Below are positions 36,613 to 45,579 of a stretch of 64,000 nucleotides of DNA, one piece after another. The DNA is from Desulfobacula sp964636495. Its GTDB lineage: Bacteria; Desulfobacterota; Desulfobacteria; Desulfobacterales; Desulfobacteraceae. A program made the position numbers and the translations under genes. Under the pieces are notes generated by a model. The model ran no database searches and was not told the DNA's origin. It saw nothing but the letters and a program-made list of their open reading frames with translations. The DNA lies in assembly GCA_964636495.1 (NCBI GenBank), contig CAZWSL010000006.1, positions 73,297-137,296 of the forward strand, read 5' to 3'. The first letter of the stretch is position 1, and every line of letters starts with the position of its first letter.

Positions 36613-36958
36613 AGAGATATCAGTCACTCTTTATTCATACGCATATCTCATATTTATCGGTCTGAGTTCCATGGTTATGTTTATTGGTTCATGCCTTTAT
36701 GGTCTGTCAAGGTAAAAAACAATCAAAAACTGGATATGCGGAAAAGCACTTCCAAAAAATTCACTGATCCTGAGCGGAAAACATCATATGGAACTCAAGG
36801 TGCTGGATGAGATACCCTATTCAAGATTCAGGCATATGGATGTTGATGAACTTGCCGGAATGGTTCACCATATTATCAGTGCCAATGTTAAAGAACACTC
36901 ATACCTGAAACAGGAGCATGTGGAGTTTTCACTGCAGGATAACTGCTCAAAAAAATAG
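36602..36958 (+). pseudogene. Decayed PlsC-like acyltransferase with internal deletion
   Basis: 36602-36715 encodes 37 residues beginning MSFKEISVTLYSYAYLIF, the usual hydrophobic N-terminus of a 1-acylglycerol-3-phosphate acyltransferase, ending in a stop. From 36722 another frame, open to TAG at 36956, encodes GKALPKNSLILSGKH, MELKVLDEIPY and a helical end, typical of the C-terminal third of PlsC. The catalytic core with NHxxxxD and FPEG is missing. A working plsC-like gene is present at 52.8 kb. It overlaps the map stop, so it was once coupled to map. Confidence 0.65.
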
Positions 36959-36970
36959 AAAATATCAATT

Positions 36971-38626
36971 TTATCGTTTAATTGATCCTTCAAGTTCAAT
37001 ATTTCTGATTCTGGTGATAAACTGCTGTGTCAAACCTTTATCCACAGTGTGGGGATAGGTTCTGCCATCTGAATCAACCCCTCTTATTACACCATCATAA
37101 AGAAACCACTGAAGCACTCTTTTTGATATTTTCTTACGATCATCTGTTTTTATCTGTTCCGGTGTAAAAGGTTCAGGAGACGGTACCACATCTCCTGTAT
37201 CTTTTAAATATTTCATGAAATTAATTATTCTTGAAAGTCTCAGCAGTGTAACCGCTTGAATTCTAGTTGTTTTATCATCAAAGGGGAAAGCAGATGACCG
37301 CATCAGACTGAAGTGTGCCGGCAGAATATTTTGATTTTCATACAGTTGATAATCCGCACTTCCAGGTGCTGGATAATAGATGGAAAGACCTATAAGAGTC
37401 CTTTTCCGAGCAAGATATAATAGATCGTCAAGGGAGTTTTGCGGATCCTGACCAGGAGCTGCAGCAATAATATAGGAGACACAGCTAAGCTTGTGTTTTC
37501 CAGCAGATTCAAGCACTTTTTTAAAAGATTGTCTCACATCTCTGCGATTAAATCTGTCCAGTTCTTTTTTAACGGTTGACCCTAAGGAGAGATTAAGAAT
37601 TTTAAAGCCTGATCGTTTCATCGTCTGTAAGATATCTTCATCAATGGCAGGAGGATAAAGGCCGTTCATTGCACGGAGTTCTATATCTCTGCCTTCAGTA
37701 AGCTCGCCAATTTTGGAGAAAAGAGATAAAAACCACTCTTTATTCAGGCAGAGATTTTCATCCTCAAAATCAATAAATCCAATATTCTGATTTTCCAACT
37801 GCTGTATGATCTCATTTATCACATTTTCAATTGAACGCTGCCTGAATGGCGCATAGGATGACAGTGAAGATACCGAGCAGTAGGAGCACTTCATTGGACA
37901 TCCTCTGCTTGATACAACCAGAGATGAAACTCTTTTTTTTCTCTGGTAAAAATTATGGTTGATTAAATTAAAGCGTGGTATGGGAACACTATTTAAACTG
38001 TTTATCCATGAAGGAGGCGAAATATAAAAAGAGTTATCTTTTTTTTTAAAGGCAATCCCTGGTATTTTTTCCAGAAGGCGCCTGTTCTCCGGATCTGGAT
38101 TTCTTTTCAGATTCCGGCAGAGATGTACCATGCCTTCTTCACCATCACCCCGAATGACAAAATCAACTGCTTTGTACGCTAATGTCTGTTCTGGAAATTG
38201 TGTGGGATGGTGCCCCCCCATTACAACTATACACTCGGGATAAAATTTTTTGATCGTTTCTGCTGTCTTCAGGGCTTCTCCCGCATAAGCTGTAAAGAGT
38301 GATGAAATACCTGCAATAAACGGTTTTTTTTTTCTTATCTGTACGGCAATATATTCATGGGAATATCCAAAATGTCTGAATTGATGAAAAAGAGAAAACA
38401 GGGATTGATCTTTGCGGCCATAAAATGCTTTCAGAAAGGAGAATTCTTCAGGATATGCAATGTTTTTAGATTTGTTTGTGGCAAGAGCATCAAGGATTTC
38501 AACACAAAATCCGCTTTTATTTAAAGATGCTGCAATGGATGCAAGACCATAGGGGATGGTCCTTTTTTTTGTTAAATAAAAATCTTTTATGGGCGGCTGT
38601 ACAAGGATGACTTTTGAATCATTCAT
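36971..38626 (-). CDS. Cobalamin-binding radical SAM protein
   Basis: 551 residues. N-terminal B12-binding-like Rossmann domain (VILVQPPIKDFYLT, VVMGGHHPTQFPE), radical SAM core with SRGCPMKCSYCSVSS near 245-258 and GFIDFEDENLCLN. C-terminal helices have no recognised domain. This class includes methyltransferases and other enzymes acting on inert carbon. Substrate unknown; the neighbouring MFS exporter gene runs the same way, 38 bases upstream, so the two may be co-transcribed. Confidence 0.85.
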   Translation of the reverse strand: MNDSKVILVQPPIKDFYLTKKRTIPYGLASIAASLNKSGFCVEILDALATNKSKNIAYPEEFSFLKAFYGRKDQSLFSLFHQFRHFGYSHEYIAVQIRKKKPFIAGISSLFTAYAGEALKTAETIKKFYPECIVVMGGHHPTQFPEQTLAYKAVDFVIRGDGEEGMVHLCRNLKRNPDPENRRLLEKIPGIAFKKKDNSFYISPPSWINSLNSVPIPRFNLINHNFYQRKKRVSSLVVSSRGCPMKCSYCSVSSLSSYAPFRQRSIENVINEIIQQLENQNIGFIDFEDENLCLNKEWFLSLFSKIGELTEGRDIELRAMNGLYPPAIDEDILQTMKRSGFKILNLSLGSTVKKELDRFNRRDVRQSFKKVLESAGKHKLSCVSYIIAAAPGQDPQNSLDDLLYLARKRTLIGLSIYYPAPGSADYQLYENQNILPAHFSLMRSSAFPFDDKTTRIQAVTLLRLSRIINFMKYLKDTGDVVPSPEPFTPEQIKTDDRKKISKRVLQWFLYDGVIRGVDSDGRTYPHTVDKGLTQQFITRIRNIELEGSIKR

Positions 38627-38663
38627 GGCAATATCATTTTAACCGGCATAATAAAGTTCACTA

Positions 38664-39845
38664 CTATTCAATTCTCGGAAATTTTGTTATTAAAAATAAT
38701 GTAATGACGGGAATAAAACAGATATAGAAAAGTGTATTTTCAAGGCCATAAATATCTGCAAGTTTTCCGATAAAAGGTGAAATTGCTCCCCCAAGTCCAT
38801 AGGCAAATCCCATCATAAGACTCGATACCATTGATCTTGATTTTGGAGCAAGTTTTTGTGCCATTGCAACACCCAGTGGAAGGGAGGCCAACGCGGCAAA
38901 TCCTGCAAGAAAAGACCCCAGATAGACAAAAGATCCAGGCAGGTACAAATATAACAGAAGTGCAGGAGCCATTAAAGCGTGGGAGATGAAAAATATTTTT
39001 TTAAAGCCTAATTTATCGGCAAGATAACCTGCAATCAGTCCACTTGCAGTGCCTGCAACTATGAAAAGGGCAACAATAAAACCTACCGATACAAGGCTGT
39101 GTCCCTTATCGGTCAGATAAATAGGCATAAAAGTCAAAAATGTCTGGCCGGTCACTGCACGCAGAACCATTGTAAGCCAGATCAGAAAAATCGGTCTGTA
39201 CACCTTGCCCAGACTCTCTTTCATGGAACCAATAAATCCTGATGAAGAGAGTTTTTCACTGACTGGAACCGGAAGATATTTGATACAGAAAAGAAATGAG
39301 ACAGCACCAATCAACATGGTCCAGGGCATTTTTTCAAGCCCAAATTCAGCTACATACCATGTAATAAATACCGGTCCTACAGCAAAGGCAAATGTTCCCC
39401 CTGTATTAAAAACAGAGAGGCATAATCCGGTTCGATTGCCAGAATAGAGGGATACCATTCCAGTGGTTGAGGGGTGGAACATGGAAGAACCCAGCGACCC
39501 CAGTGATAAAATGATTATAAGTATCCAGAAGTTTGGTGCAGCACCTGAAAACGGTATACAGATAAACATGAGAAGAAGGCCGGTAAGAATAAAACTCCTT
39601 GTTTCATAGCGGTCTGCAAAATAACCTGTAACCGGTTGTATAAGAAAAGAGACAAATCTTACGACTCCGGTTATTAACCCTGCCTGGGCAAGAGTTAAAT
39701 CAAGCTTGTCAACAAAAGCCGGCAGCAGTGGGGTGAAAAATGAGGAGTAAAAATCTCCTGTAAAATGAATCAGGGTTAACACAAAAATTATTTTAACGTT
39801 TACATTTTTTTCTGATGGTTTAATTCCGGGCATAAAAATATCCAA
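38664..39845 (-). CDS. MFS transporter, fosmidomycin-resistance-like
   Basis: 393 residues, 12 predicted membrane segments. The DFYSSFFTPLLPAFVDKL start, the FADRYETRSF loop-2 motif, SSMFHPSTTGMVS and NTGGTFAFAVGP match the Fsr branch of the major facilitator superfamily. Inner-membrane exporter; substrate not readable from sequence. It precedes the radical SAM gene in the same direction, so it may export that enzyme's product. Confidence 0.82.
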   Translation of the reverse strand: MDIFMPGIKPSEKNVNVKIIFVLTLIHFTGDFYSSFFTPLLPAFVDKLDLTLAQAGLITGVVRFVSFLIQPVTGYFADRYETRSFILTGLLLMFICIPFSGAAPNFWILIIILSLGSLGSSMFHPSTTGMVSLYSGNRTGLCLSVFNTGGTFAFAVGPVFITWYVAEFGLEKMPWTMLIGAVSFLFCIKYLPVPVSEKLSSSGFIGSMKESLGKVYRPIFLIWLTMVLRAVTGQTFLTFMPIYLTDKGHSLVSVGFIVALFIVAGTASGLIAGYLADKLGFKKIFFISHALMAPALLLYLYLPGSFVYLGSFLAGFAALASLPLGVAMAQKLAPKSRSMVSSLMMGFAYGLGGAISPFIGKLADIYGLENTLFYICFIPVITLFLITKFPRIE

Positions 39846-39930
39846 ATTATTGTCAGAGAGATAGAAATTATCTGAAAAATATGTAACAGTCTTATTGTCA
39901 TCAATAATTAATTATTGTGATTTTAAAGGA

Positions 39931-40581
39931 TTACATGTTTTTTCGCAGGTTTTTAATCGTTTTTTTATAATCCTCTGTATTGAAGACAGCAGATCCGGCT
40001 ACAAAAGATTCTGCCCCGGCTTGAGAAATCGATTTAATGGTATCAGCATTAACCCCTCCATCAACCTGTATAATGGCATTGGCATTTTTCTCCTGCAGCA
40101 TCCCGGATAGTTCCCTGATTTTGTTAATTGTTGACTTAATAAATTTCTGGCCGCCAAATCCGGGATTTACACTCATGATTAAAACAAAATCAAGCTGATC
40201 AGCAACATACTCAATGGATGAAACCGGAGTAGCAGGATTCAGGGCAACACCGGCTCTTACATTTAAACTTTGAATGAGCTGGATGCTTCTGTGAAGATGG
40301 GTGCATGCCTCCTGGTGAACAGAAATGTAATCTGCACCGGCTTTTGCAAATTCAGGGATGATAAGATCGGGCTTTTCTATCATCAGGTGTACATCGAGAA
40401 TAAGAGAGGAAGCTCTTCTGCAGGCATCCACAATGATTGGTCCATATGTTATATTTGGAACAAACTGGCCGTCCATGACATCAATATGGACCCAGTCTGC
40501 GCCTGCCAATTCAATATCATTCAGCTCTTTCCCCAGTTTTGTAAAATCAGCTGATAAAATTGATGGTGCTATGATTCCCAT
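39931..40581 (-). CDS. rpe: Ribulose-phosphate 3-epimerase
   Basis: 216 residues, TIM barrel. APSILSADFTKLG, HIDVMDGQFVPN (metal and acid/base), DVHLMIEKP, VHQEAC, MSVNPGFGGQKF and QVDGGVN are all present. It interconverts ribulose-5-P and xylulose-5-P in the pentose phosphate pathway. It is the last gene of the ribF-def-fmt-rsmB-rpe group; the gap to rsmB is 63 bases. Confidence 0.96.
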   Translation of the reverse strand: MGIIAPSILSADFTKLGKELNDIELAGADWVHIDVMDGQFVPNITYGPIIVDACRRASSLILDVHLMIEKPDLIIPEFAKAGADYISVHQEACTHLHRSIQLIQSLNVRAGVALNPATPVSSIEYVADQLDFVLIMSVNPGFGGQKFIKSTINKIRELSGMLQEKNANAIIQVDGGVNADTIKSISQAGAESFVAGSAVFNTEDYKKTIKNLRKNM

Positions 40582-40644
40582 GGTTTGTTCTCCTGTTGTT
40601 GTGTTGTTCTATTATGAATATTTTGAGTTAAAGCAGTCAGATCT

Positions 40645-42009
40645 TTACATCTTCTCTCTGACATTTCTAATAAGTCGTGCTGCAAAAAAACCATCCATAT
40701 TATTTATTTCAGGATATGTTTTTAAAAACCCTTTTTGTGTGATCAGCTGATCATATCCAGATGGTTCAAACTCTGTATCAATTGAAAAATCTTTTCTTCT
40801 GTCTAAAAAATGTTGTATCACATTTTCATTTTCCTCTGTTTCGCATGAACAGACAGCATATACAAGAATACCTCCGGGTTTTACAAGGCTGGCAGATGCA
40901 TTGAGAATTTTTTTCTGTTTTGAACCCAGTCTTTTCATATCATTTCTGGAGCGTTTCCATTTTGTATCAGGATTACGTCGCAGAACGCCAAGTCCTGTAC
41001 AGGGAGCATCAACAAGTACACGGTCAAAATAGAAATCAAAATCTTTTATACTGCTTTTTATTATGTTTATAGCCCGGGTCTTTACAATATTTATATTGAG
41101 TTTTTTCATATCCGCAGCAAGGGATTCCAGTTTTCTGCCCCCTGTATCTGCAGCAATGACAATTCCCTGATTATCCATTATCTGGGCAATATGGCCTGTT
41201 TTGCCGCCAAATCCTGCACACGCATCAAGAATCTTTTCTCCTGGCCTGGGAGCCAGAAAGTGTGTAATGATCTGTGCTGCCTCATCCTGGACCTGAAAAA
41301 ATCCTCTTTTGAACTCTTTCAATTCATGAATTGCTGTAACAGGGCTGTTAAAACTTAAACCTTCATCTGTAAATTTTGTTTTTTCAATATCAGCCACTTT
41401 AGATGAAAGAGCTTCAAGCAGAACAGCCCTGTCTGTTTTCAACGTATTGGTGCGAATCGTTATGGGAGGGATCGTATCAAGCTGTCGGCAGAGTTTTTCA
41501 GTTTTTTCAAATCCATATGTTCTAGACCATTTTATGGAAAGCCATAACGGAAGTGAATATTTAACAGCGATAAATTTTTCAGGATATTTTTTTGAATCCG
41601 GAAGGGCAAGATTCCTGTATTCAGCAGAGGCTTTTCTCAATACAGCATTGATAAAACCGGCTTTTCTGGAACCTGCCTCTTTTTTAGCAATTTCAACCGA
41701 GGTGTTAATGGCTGCAAAAAGAGGAATTCTGTCCATGTACACGATCTGAAAAAGAGCTATTCTCAATATGTAAAGGAGGTTTATGCTTACTCTGTCCAGA
41801 GAGATATTGGAAAATTCATCAATGATCCAGTCAATTGATTCCCGTTTTCGAAGAACGCCGAATATTAATGCATTACACAGTTTTTTATCTTTCAAGGATA
41901 GGGATTCAATTTCACTTGAGTGCCTCTCCAGCGCAGTATCAAGTGTATGTGTTGCTTTATGCCAGAAAAGCAGCACATTCAAAGCTATATATCTGGGGTC
42001 TTTAATCAT
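40645..42009 (-). CDS. rsmB: 16S rRNA m5C967 methyltransferase
   Basis: 454 residues. N-terminal NusB-like domain (RYIALNVLLFW, LSLKDKKLCNALIFGVLR) and C-terminal SAM methyltransferase: GEKILDACAGFGGKT, DAPCTGLGVLRRNPDTKW with the catalytic PCT Cys, and the second Cys in VYAVCSCETEENE. Its ATG follows the fmt stop directly, so it is coupled to fmt, as in many bacteria. Confidence 0.94.
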   Translation of the reverse strand: MIKDPRYIALNVLLFWHKATHTLDTALERHSSEIESLSLKDKKLCNALIFGVLRKRESIDWIIDEFSNISLDRVSINLLYILRIALFQIVYMDRIPLFAAINTSVEIAKKEAGSRKAGFINAVLRKASAEYRNLALPDSKKYPEKFIAVKYSLPLWLSIKWSRTYGFEKTEKLCRQLDTIPPITIRTNTLKTDRAVLLEALSSKVADIEKTKFTDEGLSFNSPVTAIHELKEFKRGFFQVQDEAAQIITHFLAPRPGEKILDACAGFGGKTGHIAQIMDNQGIVIAADTGGRKLESLAADMKKLNINIVKTRAINIIKSSIKDFDFYFDRVLVDAPCTGLGVLRRNPDTKWKRSRNDMKRLGSKQKKILNASASLVKPGGILVYAVCSCETEENENVIQHFLDRRKDFSIDTEFEPSGYDQLITQKGFLKTYPEINNMDGFFAARLIRNVREKM

Positions 42010-42951
42010 TCAAAGATCAAATTGAGATGGAGTGTTGATTTTATGACCGCATAAAAACTGGCAGGCCTCTAACCTTTTTCCTGAAGAGCCCATAAGTTCA
42101 AGAATTGCTACACAGCCGTCTCCAGTTGCCACATGGATACCTTTTTTATCGCATTTATAAATTACACCTGGATCATGTTCCGAAAAAGGGTCATAGGGAA
42201 TCGCTTTAAATATTTTAACGTTCTTGCCGTCAAGCCGGGTAAAAGCGCCCGGCCATGGTGTCATGGCATTGATGTGGGCACATATCTGCCGGGCTGAAAG
42301 ATTCCAGTCTATCATGCCGTCTTTTTTTTTAAGCAGTTTAACATAGCTTGCTTCAGAGTCATCCTGGGGTGTTGGAGTGATGTTTTTATCCATTATGCCA
42401 TTAATGGTTGTGACAATAATATCAGCACCAAGAAGCGCCAACGTATCATGCAGGTCCTGGGCAGTATCATGAGGTGAAACCGGTGTTGATACAGAGAGCA
42501 GAATATCTCCTGCATCCATTTTTTCATTCATCACAATTGTAGTTACTCCAGCCTCTTTGTCCAGATTTTTAACAGCTGCCTGAATCGGGGAAGCCCCCCT
42601 GTATTTCGGCAGGAGAGAAGCATGAATATTGACCGGATAAATTTTGGGAATATCCAATGTTTTTCTTGAGAGGATCTGGCCAAAGGCTGCTGTGACAAAA
42701 AAGTCAGGTTTATAGGATAACAGCTTTGCTATAGATTGAGAATTGTTGATATTTTCAGGCTGAAAAACGTCAATCCCGATTTTTTGGGCTGCTGTTTTAA
42801 GTGGGGATGCAGCAAGTTTTTTCCCCCTTCCTTTTGGTCTGTCCGGCTGGGTAACAACAAGGCTGATATCTATATTCTCTTCAGCATGAAGACTCAGCAT
42901 CGGTGCAACACTGAAGTCAGGCGTTCCCATATAAATTATATTTGTTTTCAG
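42010..42951 (-). CDS. fmt: Methionyl-tRNA formyltransferase, probable CTG start
   Basis: About 313 residues. The family start is MK..II.MGTPDF; here the codons before the first ATG (42930) read L-K-T-N-I-I-Y then MGTPDFS, so the normal N-terminus begins at a CTG ending at 42951, with GAGG 5 bases upstream. No ATG, GTG or TTG lies at that place. Catalytic NIHASLLPKYRGASPIQ and GVTTIVMNEKMDAGD are intact, and the C-terminal tRNA-binding domain is complete. It formylates initiator Met-tRNA, matched by def next to it. Confidence 0.9.
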   Translation of the reverse strand: MKTNIIYMGTPDFSVAPMLSLHAEENIDISLVVTQPDRPKGRGKKLAASPLKTAAQKIGIDVFQPENINNSQSIAKLLSYKPDFFVTAAFGQILSRKTLDIPKIYPVNIHASLLPKYRGASPIQAAVKNLDKEAGVTTIVMNEKMDAGDILLSVSTPVSPHDTAQDLHDTLALLGADIIVTTINGIMDKNITPTPQDDSEASYVKLLKKKDGMIDWNLSARQICAHINAMTPWPGAFTRLDGKNVKIFKAIPYDPFSEHDPGVIYKCDKKGIHVATGDGCVAILELMGSSGKRLEACQFLCGHKINTPSQFDL

Positions 42952-42965
42952 GTTATCCTCGTATG

Positions 42966-43499
42966 CTATGATTTTTTAAGCTGTTTCTTTATTTTTTTTT
43001 TATACATGCTTCTTTTTAATATACTGATTCTGTCAATAAATAGAATTCCATCAAGATGATCTATTTCATGCTGCATGATGACGGCCAGAATTCCTTGAGC
43101 ATCAAATTCAATCTCCTCTTCTTTCATATTCACTGCTCTTACCGTAACGGTTTCATATCGCTTGACATCAGCATTATAGTCAATAACACTTAAACAGCCT
43201 TCATCAGCGGAGACAATGGAACCTGATGTCTGTATAATCCGGGGATTTATAAGGGCTTTATACTCCTGTTTGTTTTTTTTTTCCTCTTCATCCTCTTTTT
43301 TCCCCGCATTGATATCATATACAATGATTCGTTTGTTGACTCCTATCTGCGGAGCGGCAAGACCGATACCAGGTGCGTCAAACATTGTTTCACCCATGTC
43401 CTGGACAAGATGCCTGATTTCATCATCAATGTTATCCACTTTTTCAGACGGCTTCAAAAGAGAGGGTTCCGGATAAGTCAGAATTTTAAGAACAGCCAT
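42966..43499 (-). CDS. def: Peptide deformylase
   Basis: 177 residues. Motif 1 GIGLAAPQIG, motif 2 DEGCLSV, motif 3 QHEIDHLDGILFID with the metal-binding His pair. A Lys/Glu-rich insert (GKKEDEEEKKNKQ) lies between strands. Removes formyl from the nascent N-terminal Met before map acts. ATG lies 14 bases inside the ribF end. Confidence 0.96.
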   Translation of the reverse strand: MAVLKILTYPEPSLLKPSEKVDNIDDEIRHLVQDMGETMFDAPGIGLAAPQIGVNKRIIVYDINAGKKEDEEEKKNKQEYKALINPRIIQTSGSIVSADEGCLSVIDYNADVKRYETVTVRAVNMKEEEIEFDAQGILAVIMQHEIDHLDGILFIDRISILKRSMYKKKIKKQLKKS

Positions 43500-44430
43500 T
43501 TTTATACAAAATCTCCCTTGCCGTTTTTATGTCGTATCTGATCTGACTTGAAAGCAGGGCAATGGAATCAAATTTTTTTTCATCCCTCAGCCGCTGCACC
43601 ATGTTGACTCTTATTCTGGTATTGTAAAGATCATGATCTAAATCAAGGATATGAACCTCAATGGTAAACATGTTATCTCCAAAGGTTGGAGAAAAACCGA
43701 TATTTGCAACACCTTTGAAATTCCCTTTTATGGTTTCAACAGAAACGGCATATACTCCCACTTTCGGACATAGTTCATCGTGAAGTTTAATATTTGCAGT
43801 TGGAAATCCCAGTTTACTTCCTCCCCGCTCCCTTCCTCTGATCACTTTTCCCCTGATCTGATAGTGACGACCAAGATATTTCATGGCTTGATCAACCTCT
43901 CCCTCCATGACAATTTCCCGGATTCTCGTACTGCTGATTCTTTTATTCCCTGCATCTGTATCCGTTATCCAGTCTGAAACAATGGTCTCAAAACCAAAGT
44001 TTTTCCCCTGTTCCTTTAAAAGCTCAATATTGCCTTTGCGATCTTTTCCAAAGGAGTAATCCCTGCCTGTAACGATAGCTTTTATCCCGATTTTTTTAAC
44101 CAGTATCTGTTTAATAAAATCAATAGCAGATATGGAGGCAAATGATTTATCGAAACTGATGCACAGTAATACATCAATCCCGCATTTTTCAATAAGTTCG
44201 ATTTTCTGATCCCTTTTGGTGATTGGAGCAGGGCTTTTTCTGCCCAGTGTTTTAAGAGGGTGGGGATCAAAAATCATGACAACTGAAGTGCCATTAATCT
44301 GTTCTGCTTTTTTTATAACCTGTTTGCAAAGGCTTTGATGACCTTTATGAACACCATCAAAATTGCCTGTCGTAAAGACGGCATTTTTAAAAGGTGCATT
44401 AATCTGATCTAAATTTTCAATTAATTCCAT
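43486..44430 (-). CDS. ribF: Bifunctional riboflavin kinase/FAD synthetase
   Basis: 314 residues from the ATG ending at 44430, which has AAGG upstream and gives the normal N-terminus (ELIENLDQI...AVFTTGNFDGVHKGHQSL). Frame open to 44466 but those residues are not family-like. N-terminal FAD synthetase (GNFDGVHKGHQ, GRDYSFGKDRKG, ISSTRIREIV) and C-terminal kinase (GRGRERGGSKLGFPTANI-like, KVGVYAV). Makes FMN and FAD. First gene of the five-gene minus-strand group. Confidence 0.95.
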   Translation of the reverse strand: MELIENLDQINAPFKNAVFTTGNFDGVHKGHQSLCKQVIKKAEQINGTSVVMIFDPHPLKTLGRKSPAPITKRDQKIELIEKCGIDVLLCISFDKSFASISAIDFIKQILVKKIGIKAIVTGRDYSFGKDRKGNIELLKEQGKNFGFETIVSDWITDTDAGNKRISSTRIREIVMEGEVDQAMKYLGRHYQIRGKVIRGRERGGSKLGFPTANIKLHDELCPKVGVYAVSVETIKGNFKGVANIGFSPTFGDNMFTIEVHILDLDHDLYNTRIRVNMVQRLRDEKKFDSIALLSSQIRYDIKTAREILYKNGCS

Positions 44431-44547
44431 TTTTACCTTTTTAATTTGGAACATTAAACTTGACAAAAACCATAAGTGAATATATATATCCTAACTGTTG
44501 TTTGAAAGCAATCTTTAATTGCCTGTTCCCATGGAACAGAGATTGAT

Positions 44548-44634
44548 GCCGAAGTGGCGGAATTGGTAGACGCGCTTGTTTCAGGGACAAGTGAGCGAAC
44601 GCTTGTGGGAGTTCGAATCTCCCCTTCGGCACCA
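44548..44634 (+). tRNA. tRNA-Leu (CAG anticodon)
   Basis: Acceptor GCCGAAG pairs with CTTCGGC; the anticodon stem CTTGT/ACAAG encloses the loop TTCAGGG, anticodon CAG. A long variable arm typical of leucine tRNA and GTTCGAATC in the T arm are present; CCA is encoded. A second tRNA-Leu follows after 67 bases. Confidence 0.95.
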
Positions 44635-44701
44635 CTCACCGTAAACGTCACCGTCAGGATCAGGTGGATAAAGCAGCCTGAAAACAATACATATGATATG
44701 T

Positions 44702-44786
44702 GCCGAAGTGGTGGAACTGGTAGACACGCTAGACTTAGGATCTAGTGCCGCGAGGCGTGGAGGTTCAAGTCCTCTCTTCGGTACCA
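44702..44786 (+). tRNA. tRNA-Leu (TAG anticodon)
   Basis: Acceptor GCCGAAG with CTTCGGT (one G-T pair); anticodon stem CTAGA/TCTAG around the loop CTTAGGA, anticodon TAG. Long variable arm, GTTCAAGTC T arm and encoded CCA. Followed by a strong terminator. Confidence 0.95.
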
Positions 44787-44793
44787 TATAACT

Positions 44794-44825
44794 ATCTGAA
44801 ATTATAAATAATTTCAGATTTTTTA
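44794..44825 (+). terminator. Intrinsic terminator of the tRNA-Leu pair
   Basis: ATCTGAAATT (44794-44803) and AATTTCAGAT (44810-44819), a perfect 10-bp stem with a 6-base loop, followed by six T. Confidence 0.88.
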
Positions 44826-44983
44826 TTGTGCCGAAAGGTGGTGCGGATGTGGTGCACTTTATTTTTTCATGCTATCAAGTGTGAAAAATATTAAATTACA
44901 AACATAGATCGTTAATTGGAGTATCATCTGAAGGTCTTATTCAATAAGTGATCAGTCCTGATTATCACTGCTATACAGTTTAA

Positions 44984-45475
44984 TCAGTCCAAATCCAATG
45001 AGATTTTGCATTTGTTACACCTTACTGCACCACGAAAAACTCTATTCTTACATTGTGGACATAAATATCGAGTTTCTTCATCTTTGACCCATTTTTTTAT
45101 TCCATATTTTCTTATATATGGAACTGATCTTAAAATAACTTTTTTGCCGATTGTCATTGGAAAATTATCAATGTGTTTGCAGGGGAATTCATCGCATTGG
45201 TAGCATCCTTTATACCCTTTTTCTTTTGTGCAGTTTTTAATATCACATTGCTTACAATGCATGAAAAGATTTCCGGAAAGACAGCCACTGCATTTAATGT
45301 CATTTACTGTGAGATTTTCGCTGTTGGGAAGAATCCCTTTACCGGAAATTTTACCTTTGTAAAGTCCGAGAAGTCTTTCTTTAAGCTTATTATTGTTGTC
45401 ACGATCTGCTATATGAATTGCACACACTCCGCAGTAAAGTCCGCAGGGTGAAATAAAATCCGGATTGATTGTCAT
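44984..45475 (-). CDS. DUF3795 Cys-rich protein with zinc ribbon
   Basis: 163 residues. CGLYCGVCAIHIAD at the N-terminus, CSGCLS, CKQCDIKNC, CYQCDEFPCKHI: the DUF3795 Cys pattern, probably binding zinc or Fe-S. The last 30 residues form a separate zinc ribbon (CPQCKNR, CNKCKIS). Function unknown; widespread in anaerobes. It lies alone between the tRNA-Leu pair and the sigma-factor gene, both of accessory character. AAGGAGG precedes the start. Confidence 0.85.
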   Translation of the reverse strand: MTINPDFISPCGLYCGVCAIHIADRDNNNKLKERLLGLYKGKISGKGILPNSENLTVNDIKCSGCLSGNLFMHCKQCDIKNCTKEKGYKGCYQCDEFPCKHIDNFPMTIGKKVILRSVPYIRKYGIKKWVKDEETRYLCPQCKNRVFRGAVRCNKCKISLDLD

Positions 45476-45579
45476 TGGTAATAAACCTCCTTTTTAAAAT
45501 TTATTCAATATTTGCCTGGCACCAGGGCTAAGTAAAAATATAAGTGTCATGGATTAAACATAAATATACTTCAACAATA

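Noticed and set aside
44548..44786. tRNA-Leu pair as the attachment site of a prophage or integrative element
   Set aside because: No integrase, phage gene or clear direct repeat of a tRNA end was found; kept only as a comparison target.
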